Positions 7,590 through 14,808 of a stretch of DNA of 14,808 nt are shown one piece after another (within the stretch, counting starts at the first letter, position 1; every line of letters begins with the position of its first letter). The notes under the pieces were generated by a model. The model searched no databases, was not told the DNA's origin, and was given only the letters and a program-made list of their open reading frames with translations. Source of the stretch: Zopfochytrium polystomum (taxonomy: Eukaryota > Chytridiomycota > Chytridiomycetes > Chytridiales > Chytridiaceae); NCBI GenBank assembly GCA_025765615.1, contig JAIVFJ010000686.1:1-14808 (forward strand), given 5' to 3'. Position numbers and translations under genes: made by a program.

Positions 7590-8375
7590 CACCATACGTA
7601 AATGTTCTATGAGATGTTTCTGGGATGATACTTTTCAAGCATCTTGAAAAGTGTGATTAATATCTACAAAAACGATGTTAAATGGAATATTCATTTCTAT
7701 TTACAATATATTTGACATTCGTTCGAGCACAACTTTTTTTTATATTTGGTAGTCTTCATGAATCCTTTGTATGCACCATTCAAACGAGAAGAAGAACCTG
7801 CAAAAGAAGTTGATCAAAAAAGCGTCGAAGTAGATCTTCCAGAAAAAGAAATCATCTTTTCATTGTTGTTACTGCTAATTTTATCAAAGTTGACAAAACA
7901 CGTGCAGTATTTAAACGAATGATTTATGATATTACAAATTCTGATCCACACATTGTAATAATAAACGAACCATTTGATTGGATAGAGTTGAAAGAAATAA
8001 AAGCAACTGATTTTAGAAGTGTAGTTGTTATTCAAGAAGAAGTTAAACGAGAAACATCTTGTTTTGTCATCATCCGAGTCCCTCTAAATTTGTATATTCA
8101 AATGGATCCAAATCACATATAGTAGATGTTTTGATACATATTATTCCATATATAGCAAAGATACACCGCTTTTGTTTTTAAACTAGTCCAGCATCATATG
8201 CAAATATATCTGCTAAAAATGTTCCATTATATGCATTTTTCATTCCATCTGCGAAAATTTCTCTGCAAAAGATTTTCCATTCGTTTAGCAAATGAAGAAC
8301 CTATCAATGCTTTGAAACGAATGGAGAGTGAACGATATGAAAAACAACCATCATGGATACCATTTTCTTAATTCA
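7590..8375 (+). pseudogene. AT-rich island with broken gene-like sequence
   Basis: Base composition drops sharply to AT-rich against GC-rich surroundings. On the plus strand, protein-like sequence continues in successive frames: from ATG 7758 (MNPLYAPFKREEEPAKEV), then a frame from about 7850 to 8122 containing FKRMIYDITNSDPHIVI, then another with SAKNVPLYAFFIPSAK near 8214-8270, and finally one ending EKQPSWIPFS and a TAA at 8368-8370. Codons are A/T-ending, unlike all neighbours. Frameshifts and a TAA near 8181 break it. The product is unrecognised. Origin could be horizontal transfer, an AT-rich virus or organelle-type DNA; none is demonstrated. Confidence 0.5.
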
Positions 8376-8506
8376 TAAAGCTAAAGTTTCTTGCATCTTC
8401 TCCCAGCTGCAACAGGCGCACTGGGACTTTTGGTTTCTTGCGATCCTTGGCAACGCACATGCACGTACTCACGCGCCTCGACGACCAGCAGAGTAAAAAG
8501 GCAAAA

Positions 8507-8668
8507 ATGATCGCCCGCTACTGTGTGCTTGTCCTTCTTCTTTTATCCGCTTTGGCGTCAGCCTCCCCCGTTCCGCCTTTGTTTGTGAATTCCTTATCTC
8601 TAGCATGTTTACACATTTCTATAGTTGCTGTGCAGGCTCCCACCTTGACACTAAACACGTGCCTGTAG
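8507..8668 (+). CDS. Small secreted-type ORF, 53 codons
   Basis: The ATG at 8507 begins MIARYCVLVLLLLSALASAS, a textbook signal peptide: short basic n-region, Leu-rich core, small residues at -3/-1. The remaining 33 residues are nondescript and hydrophobic. The frame may be only a first exon: there is a good acceptor (TTGCTGTGCAG) ending at 8635 and possible donors near 8582-8590, but none gives a clearly better product. It converges on the end of the large minus-strand gene. Confidence 0.4.
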   Translation: MIARYCVLVLLLLSALASASPVPPLFVNSLSLACLHISIVAVQAPTLTLNTCL

Positions 8669-8864
8669 GCACCCACCGCGGCGGCAGTCGAAAGTCGAAG
8701 AAACAGTATAGTATTGGCAGTAGAGACATAACACAAAAGTACATGTAGAGAACACAGAAAGAAACAATCCCATCCAAGTCTTGGCAAGTAACAGAAATGG
8801 AGAACGTAGCAACCCGCTCCCAAACCCACTATCAAAGAATAAGTACCAATCCCCATCCCACTCC
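8669..8864. other. Convergent intergenic / 3' UTR region
   Basis: This lies between the small plus ORF and the stop codon of the minus-strand repeat gene and should contain both 3' ends. I see no AATAAA on the minus strand. Confidence 0.4.
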
Positions 8865-11800
8865 TCACTTCTTCTTGCCTCCTCCTCCTCCGGCCGGCTT
8901 GGCTGCTGCTGCCGCTGGCTTCGCCGCTGTCTGCTGCTGCTTCGGTGTTGCTGTCTGCTTCTGCGTAGTTGCTTGTTTCTGCGTAGTTGCTTGCTTCTGC
9001 GTAGTGGCGGGCCACCTGTTGTTGCTTCGGCGCCGCCGTCTGCTTCTGCGTAGTTGCCCTGCTTCGGCGCTGAAGCCTTCGCCGCACCACCTCCCGCACC
9101 ACTACCACCACCACTCGTCCGCCCCGTCGTCGTCTGCTTCGGCGCCTTCGCTGCACCGCCGCCGCCGCCACCGCCTTTCGCAGGGGCCTTCACCCCACCT
9201 CCTCCGCCTCCACCGCTCGTGCGTGCAGTAGGCGCCTTGGCCGCCGTCGTTCCGCCAGTGTTACCCCGACCGGCACCGCCGCCGCCGCCTGCACCCTTGC
9301 CGCCCGTCGCCGCAGCTGGAGCCTTGCTGCCGCCGCCTCCCTTGGCACCACCTCCACCGCCACCACCACCGCCACCACCACCGCCGCCGCGCGTCGTTTG
9401 CACCTTCCCTCCACCTCCACCGGCCTTGGCGGCAGTTCCACCACCACCTCCCTTACCTCCGCCGGCGCCGCCGCCTCGCCCGGTTTGAGTCTTTGCGTCG
9501 CCGCCGCCGCCGGCCTTGGCGGCAGGCCTAGTGCCACCAGCACCAGCTGCCTTTCCTCCGCCTCCGCCCTTACCGCCCTCCGGCTCCACCAGCACCGCCG
9601 CCACGTACCGTTTGAGTCTTTAAGGCGCCGCTGCCGCCGGCCTTAGCGGCAGTCACACCTGCTGCCTTTCCTCCGCCTCCTCCCTTACCGCCTCCGGCTC
9701 CACCACTGCCGCCGCCGGCCTTAGCGGCACCTCCTTTGCCACCACCACCACCGCCGGCGCCGCCACCTCGCGCGGTTTGAGTCTTTCCGGCGCCGCCGCC
9801 GCCGCCGGCCTTAGCGGCAGTCGCACCAGCTGCCTTGGCTCCGCCTCCTCCCTTGCCGCCTCCGGCCGCCCCGCCACCGCCGCCGCCTCGCGCGGGTTGA
9901 GTCTTTGCGGCGCCGCCGCCGCGAGCTTTACCGGCTGTCCCGCTGCCGCCGCCGCCCCGGGTCGTCCCACCGCCACCAGCACCAGCTGCCTTGCCTCCGC
10001 CGCCTCCCTTACCACCGCCCGCTCCACCACCGCTGCCGCCGCCGCGAGCGGTTTGGGTTTTTCCAGCACCGCCGCCGGCCTTAGCGCCAGTCCCACCGCC
10101 ACCTGCACCAGCTGCCTTGCCTCCGACTCCGCCCTTACCGCCTCCGGCGCCACCGCCGCCACGCGCCGTTGAGTCTTCGCTGGCACCGCCGCCGCGCCCT
10201 TTGCGCCAGCCCCACCCGCACCAGCAGCCTTGCCTCCGCCTCCGCCGCCCTTACCGCCTCCGGCTCCACCACCACCTCCGCCGCCGCGCGCCGTTTGCGT
10301 CTTTCCGCCTCCTCCTGCAGCCTTGCCGCCAGCTCCACCTCCACCCCCAGCTTTGTTCGCCGCGGCTGGAGTCTTGCTGCCAGCACCTCCCTTTGCAGCT
10401 CCACCACCGCCTCCTGCCTTGGCTGCAGCACCACCGCCGCCACGCGCGGTCACACCGCCACGAGCAGCCTTGCCAGCACCGGCACCGCCGCCTGCCTTTC
10501 CGCCTCCACCGCCTCCCGCAGCCTTGCCGGCAGCTGCCCCCGCCGCCACCACGTGCTGTCGCTGCAGCCGGTGCCTTGCCGCCTCCTGCCTTGCCGCCTC
10601 CACCGCCGCCGCCCCGCGCTGTTTGGGTCTTTCCGCCGCCTCCCGTAGCCTTGCCCCCAGCTGTACCGCCGCCTTTGCCACCTCCAGTTGCGCCGCCGCC
10701 ACGTCCACCAGTCGCTGCAGCCGTCTTACCCACCCCACCACCGACCTTACACCACCGGCACCGCCGCCCCCGCCACGAGCTGTTTGCGTCTTTCTGCCTC
10801 CTCCTGCAGCCTTACCGGCGGCCCCGTCGCCACCAGCACCTTTGCCGGCGCCGGCCCCGCCTCCGCCACGACCCGCCGCAGCTGTGGGAGTCTTGCCCCC
10901 GCCGCCTCCCGCCTTGCAACCGCCTGCAACCGCCGCCGCCGCCCCCGCCTCGCGCAGTCTGGGTCTTTCCTCCTCCTCCTCCTGCCCCGGCCTTGGCGGC
11001 ACCACCAGCTCCACCGGCGCCTTTGCCAGCAGTTCGTGTCTTCCCGCCGCCGCCTTCGCCAGTCTTGGCCGCAGCCGCACCGCCGGCGCCACCGCGTCCC
11101 GCCGTCGTAGCTGGTGTTTTTCCGCCGGCACCCGCACCGCCCTTTCCGGCCGCTGTCTTGCCTGCGCCGCCGCCGCCGGCCTTGGCGGCTGCACCGCCTG
11201 CTGCACCGCCGCCGCGCGCGGTCCCGCCGCCGCCAGCTCCTTTGCCGCCACCGCCGCCTCGTCCGGCCGTTGTCGCTTGTGTCTTGCCGCCACCCGCGCC
11301 TTTGGTAGCAGCTCCGCGAGCCGTCCCGGCTGCAGCAGCCTTGCCGCCGCCGGCTCCGGTTCCAGTCCCGGCGCCGCCACCGCCGCCGCGCGCTGCTTGG
11401 GTTTTCCCTCCTCCGCCGCCACCACCGACTCCACCTTTTGCAGCTGTCTTGCCACCGCCTGCTCCCTTACCGCCACCGGCTCCAGCTCCGCCGCCACCAC
11501 GTGCCGTCGCCGCAGCAGGTGTCTTGCCGCCGGCGGCCGCCTTGCCGGCTCCAGCTCCGTTCCCGGTCCCGGCCCCGCCACCGCCGCGAGCTGCTTGGGC
11601 TTTTCCTCCGCCGCCGCCGACTCCACCGTTTGCAGCTGTCTTGCCACCGCCCGCTCCCTTCCCGCCACCGGCACCAGTTCCCCCTCTGGCGCCGCGTGCC
11701 GTCGCCGAAGCAGGTGTCTTGCCGCCTGTGGCGGCCTTGCCGGCTCCGGCTCCGCCTCCGGTCCCGGCGCCGCCGCCACGTGTTACTGGGGTCTTTCCTC

Positions 11801-13365
11801 CGCCGCCGGTGCCCGCTTTGGCGGAAGCCCCGCCAGCTCCTTTGCCGCCACCCGCGCCAGCGCCGCCGCCACCGCGTGCCGTCGCCGCGGCGGATGTCTT
11901 GCCGCCAGCGGCTGCCTTGCCGGCACCGGTTCCGGCTCCGGCCTTGGCGGCAGACCCGCCACCGCCGACTGCACCGTTTGTTACTGTCTTTCCACCGCCT
12001 GCTCCCTTGCCGCCACCGCCTCCAGCTCCGGCGGTGCTGCCGCCACCGCGTGCCGTCGCCGCAGCAGGTGTCTTGCCGCTACCAGCCGCCTTGCCGCCTC
12101 CGGCTCCTGTCCCGGCCTTGGCGGCAGCCCCACCGCCGGCCGTACCCGGAGTCTTCCCGCCCGCCTTGGCGGCAGTCCCACCGCCGGCGCCGCCACCAGC
12201 AGCAGTAGTGCCCTTCCCAGTACCCGTCGCAGCAGCCCCCTTCCCACCGCCGGCCGCCGCCGCATCCTTAGTCTTTCCGCCCGCCTGCGTCTTCCCTCCG
12301 CCGCGCGAGCATCCAGCGCGGCGGAACAGCCGCGAACCCGCCGTGGACCTGAACGCGAGGCCGACCTCGTTGCACAGCGACTTTGCAGTCCTGTCGATAA
12401 AGTTGTGGTCAGAGTCCGACAGTTTCCCGTCTTTGAGCTTTGACGCGGCGCCCCAGTCGATGAGCTCGACCTTGGGCGCGCCTCGGGCGTCCTTCTTTTT
12501 GGCGTTGACCCGCATGTTGTTGCCAAAGGTGAGGTCATTGTGGGCGTAGCCGACTTTGGTCTGCTGATTCTTGACGGACTGGGCGATGTGGTCGCTCATC
12601 TTGACTTTTTTCGGGTTGGCGGCCGGGTCCTCGCCGGCTTTCAGGAACTTTTTGTTGTCCTTGTTTTCCCGGAGGTAGTCGCGAACTGCGTGCGTGCCAA
12701 CGGGCTTCTGTGCCATCACCCTATTGTCTTCGCTGACACCGCGAAGCTGGCCGGCTGGTGGAAAGGGTTATTAGCGTATGTGTGTTGGATGGGGGGAGGA
12801 GGCTGCTAGGCTGTTCTAACGACCACCACCACCTCACACCCAGGCAGCCTCACCCTTCTTAGTGGCATCCAGCTCATTTGCATTGAACGGGACATGTTTC
12901 TGCTCCTTGATGACCGATTTGGTTCCACCAAGGAATCCGCTGGTTGCCTTGAAGGTCTTTCCGTTCTTGCCCGCGCCCAGTTCCGACTTGACCTGTATGG
13001 GTGGGGACAATCGAGCGGATGCAGATGGTGGGTCGGAGAAATGAAGTGGTTATTGGTGGGGTGGTTGATGAGCGTGTGTGTGTGACGTGCGGTAACGAGA
13101 GCACGACGCTTCCCCACAACAGGGGGGGGTTCTCACTTACCTTGTATTTGGTTCCCTCGATTGTGACCTTGTTGCCAGGATTGAGGCCGCCGGCGGGCGC
13201 GGCGATGATGCGGCCCGGCGAAGTGACAAGGAGGAGAGCTAGCAGGAGGACGACGGCTGCGACCAGTGGGTGGCGGTGGATGCAGTCGGCGGCGGCAGCA
13301 GGGCGGCGGAGACGGCCGGCTTGAGGGCGTCGCCGCGGGGCGGCATGTGCAGAGCGTAGCATCAT
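8865..13365 (-). CDS. Kinase-like protein with signal/anchor and long RGG/GA repeat tail
   Basis: Exon 1 13365-13141, exon 2 12992-12854 and exon 3 from 12754; introns 148 and 99 nt, with a strong first donor (AAG|GTAAGT). Residues 1-33 are Arg-rich, followed by a hydrophobic segment (about 34-49), a signal peptide or type II anchor. The domain then shows G81-x-G83-x-x-G86 (glycine loop), VIK with Lys104, Glu115 as possible helix-C Glu, HNDLTFGNN (His193, Asp195, Asn200: catalytic loop) and DWG (Asp221, metal-binding, for DFG). All catalytic positions are kept, so activity is plausible, in the secretory pathway or outside the cell. The C-lobe is very short, about 35 residues after DWG. Then begin Gly/Ala/Lys/Thr repeats with RGG motifs to a natural-looking end, AAKPAGGGGGKKK, stop at 8865-8867. 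The tail frame switches about seven times, so the model past about 10950 needs checking; it starts and ends in one frame. About 1,417 codons in all. Confidence 0.65.
8870..12340 (-). repeat. Coding minisatellite: GA/RGG repeat tail
   Basis: The near part (about 12340-11300) repeats a unit of roughly 60 codons of the form AGKAAAGGKTPAAATARGGGG, then GGGKGAGGGKT, then KAQAARGGGG. The far part (about 11300-9050) uses shorter units of about 35-50 codons centred on GGGKTQTARGGGG and GGKGGGGGKAAG. Lys and Arg are frequent and acidic residues almost absent, so the tail is strongly basic. The RGG motifs are typical of nucleic-acid binding and arginine methylation in other proteins. The last part has three copies of ATTQKQ (8955-9008). 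Long Pro-rich frames on the plus strand are antisense shadows. Confidence 0.85.
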
Positions 13366-13391
13366 TGAGTTGAAGCAAGATCGAATGTGAA

Positions 13392-13399
13392 TTTATATA
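13392..13399 (-). promoter_or_regulatory. TATA-like box of the kinase-repeat gene
   Basis: The minus strand reads TATATAAA, 26-33 nt upstream of the ATG at 13365 in otherwise GC-rich DNA. A TATA-directed start would fall very close to that ATG, implying an extremely short 5' UTR or use of the second in-frame ATG at 13362. Confidence 0.4.
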
Positions 13400-13624
13400 T
13401 TCTTGTTGGAGCGGGCTCAGCCCACAGAAAGCAAAAGCGAGAGTGGGGGGCACTGAGTAGGCGGGCCGGCCAGTGGCGGGACCCGGCGGCTCGGAAGCAG
13501 ACCGGATCATCGTCAATCGGTGTGGCCAGCAATAGTCGGCTATGGACCATGTCATTCCTCAAGTGAAGAGTGGGGCGCAGTGAGGGACTGCGGCAGGCAA
13601 GTGCCGTTTGCGTGCCAGGCACTG
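13400..13624. other. Upstream region of the kinase-repeat gene
   Basis: No gene supported. It is GC-rich and presumably regulatory. Confidence 0.3.
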
Positions 13625-13625
13625 G

Positions 13626-13683
<58 letters not shown>

Positions 13684-13717
13684 GCGTGTGTGTGTGTGTG
13701 TGTGTCTGCGTGTGTGC
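13625..13717. repeat. (GT)n microsatellite, second copy
   Basis: About 90 bp of nearly pure GT on the plus strand with a few GC and TTT interruptions, in the same orientation as the tract at 7073. Confidence 0.95.
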
Positions 13718-13871
13718 GCTTCCGCACAGCAGTTCTGACTGTCGACTGAATGAATGGCTCAGCCCGCTCTGGTGTAAAGGGAGTCCGCAAAGCCTACCTT
13801 GACTAATTCAGGCAAGACACATTTTGCTCCAAATTTGGAAAATAATTATGAATCCTGGATATATCCGCACT

Positions 13872-13990
13872 GCGTCCCACAGAGTCCCTCTCATCAGCGT
13901 TCCCACAGAGTCCCAACAAGCGCAATTGATTTTTTTTGTTTTGTTATGGTTTTATTTCACCACAGCGTCCCCACAGAGCCCCCACAGCGT
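13872..13990 (+). repeat. Dispersed short direct repeats, GCGTCCCACAGAGTCCC
   Basis: Three near copies at about 13872-13888, 13897-13914 and 13964-13981, plus a partial CCCACAGCG at 13981-13989, separated by AT-rich spacers. Function unknown; it may be degenerate satellite or promoter elements of the gene to the right. Confidence 0.6.
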
Positions 13991-14007
13991 AATTCGTTTG
14001 TTATAGT

Positions 14008-14146
14008 TGCGGGCGCGGGCGCCGGAAAAACTGGTTGCACGAGCGGCAAGACCGCAGGGGGCTGGGGGTGGCACCGCGGCCAACGTAGCAGGCCGAGGCG
14101 GCGGCAAAGGGTTACTGCCGCCCGTGGCGGTGGCGGTGGAGGCGGG
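14008..14146 (+). other. Inverted fragment of the RGG/GA repeat
   Basis: Plus-strand translation gives AGAGAGKTG, GKTAGG and VTAARGGGGGGG, and in a neighbouring frame AANVAGRGGGKG. These are the same modules as the minus-strand repeat tail (for example GVTARGGGG there). It looks like a short duplicated piece of that tail in opposite orientation, ending at the ATG of the next gene. It may be coding as an N-terminal RGG segment. Confidence 0.5.
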
Positions 14147-14808
14147 ATGCGACGGGCGCTGCAGTCGCAGTACTCGATCATGATGGACGACCCGTCTGCG
14201 GTTGGTATTCGGGACTTTTTAGACTCAGTGAGCCGGCCCTCCTTTGTGGAGTTGCCACTTGTGCTCCCCACGACCAAGGCCTATGACATTGAGTTGCCAG
14301 TGGTGAGAACAAAGAACATTGAGGCTTCAGACATGCTGGCAATGCACAAGCGTGCCTTGGAGAGGTGCCAGCAGAAAGCCTCCCCCACAAGGGTGGCGCA
14401 GACAGTCAGGAAACCACTGCCCAGCGCCACCACTGTTCCCCCAATCTCGATTCACCAACGTCCACACATCTCACGACTTCCACGCTCTGGAGTGCGACCT
14501 GTTCCATCACCACCAGAAAAAAATCCTCTGTCCCACCTGCCACTGCCATCTTGTTTTGCGAGGCGTCGCCGGACAACTGAACACCAAATCAGGCATCCAG
14601 AGGTTGTCAATCGCCTGTGCCCAGTGCAAATCGCGTGCCTACGTGTCATTTCTATCGCGTTTTAGCAGATCTGGACGCCACAGACGCCACAGCACTCGAA
14701 ACAGCAAATCGCCTCGTCTGGCAGACCGCCACAGCAACCGCACTGCCCCCACCACCAATCATGACCCCCCAACACTCCTAATCGGCCTCCTTGGCACCCC
14801 AAACACCG
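14147..14808 (+). CDS. Unknown protein with C-x2-C pairs, partial
   Basis: The ATG at 14147 opens a frame with ordinary codon content (MRRALQSQYSIMMDDPSAVG). The same frame runs to a stop at 14663-14665. A better model splices at GTGAGA (14303) to an acceptor at 14405, a 103-nt intron like others here. The second exon, 14406 to the window end, is open and contains ILCPTCHCHLVLRG and, 25 residues after the first Cys pair, CAQCK, a zinc-ribbon-like arrangement. After it comes an Arg/Ser/His-rich stretch. I do not recognise the family; a transposon-derived gene is possible. The 3' end lies outside the window. Confidence 0.45.

Noticed and set aside
9991..12549. Very long Pro-rich plus-strand frames (up to 852 codons)
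   Set aside because: They are the antisense of the Gly-rich minus-strand repeat (GGC/GCC complement gives Ala/Pro). No start context, domain or splice signal supports them.
13999..14040. GAGAGKTG as a Walker A / P-loop ATPase
   Set aside because: It lies in a Gly/Ala/Lys/Thr repeat of the same kind as the tail; no Walker B or ATPase fold follows.

Overview
The window looks like nuclear DNA of a eukaryote with GC-rich genes and short GT-AG introns (about 80-150 nt). I infer a fungus-like or other unicellular opisthokont-grade organism, because it carries a chromodomain Ty3/gypsy element and a relic resembling fungal CACTA/Plavaka-type transposases. The species cannot be fixed from the sequence. 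There is no prokaryotic gene organisation, rRNA, tRNA or CRISPR array that I can see.

Layout. Positions 465-1213 (+) hold a three-exon gene for a Rab-fold protein whose GTPase motifs are nearly all degenerate. Positions 1329-6228 (-) hold a decayed DNA-transposon transposase gene. It is split at 2006-5859 by an LTR retrotransposon flanked by a perfect 5-bp duplication (GGGTG). A solo LTR of the same family lies at 6509-6814 with its own perfect duplication (GCACT). Then come a (GT)n tract, poorly informative DNA, and an AT-rich island (about 7590-8375) holding a broken gene-like stretch. A small signal-peptide ORF lies at 8507-8668 (+).

Positions 8865-13365 (-) are dominated by one large gene. 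A signal/anchor segment and a compact protein-kinase-like domain (glycine loop, VIK lysine, HxDxxxxN, DWG) are encoded by three exons. They are followed by roughly 1,150 codons of Gly/Ala/Lys/Thr-rich, RGG-bearing repeats. The repeat reading frame switches about seven times but begins and ends in the same frame. Its promoter region is followed upstream by a second (GT)n tract. On the right a + strand gene begins (14147 to the window end) just after an inverted scrap of the same RGG repeat.

The most interesting system is the retrotransposon. Its U3 region carries long, perfectly phased arrays of the heat-shock-factor motif (alternating GAA and TTC with 2-nt spacers). Its primer-binding site is an 11-nt match to the predicted 5' end of its own RNA, 2 nt from the LTR edge, as in Tf1-type self-priming elements. 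It has lost reverse transcriptase and RNase H entirely, yet its LTRs are almost identical apart from a 45-bp unit that enlarges the heat-shock array. Together these suggest a recently moved, stress-inducible, non-autonomous chromovirus mobilised by a partner. The kinase fused to an RGG/GA repeat tail and the pseudo-Rab are the notable host genes.
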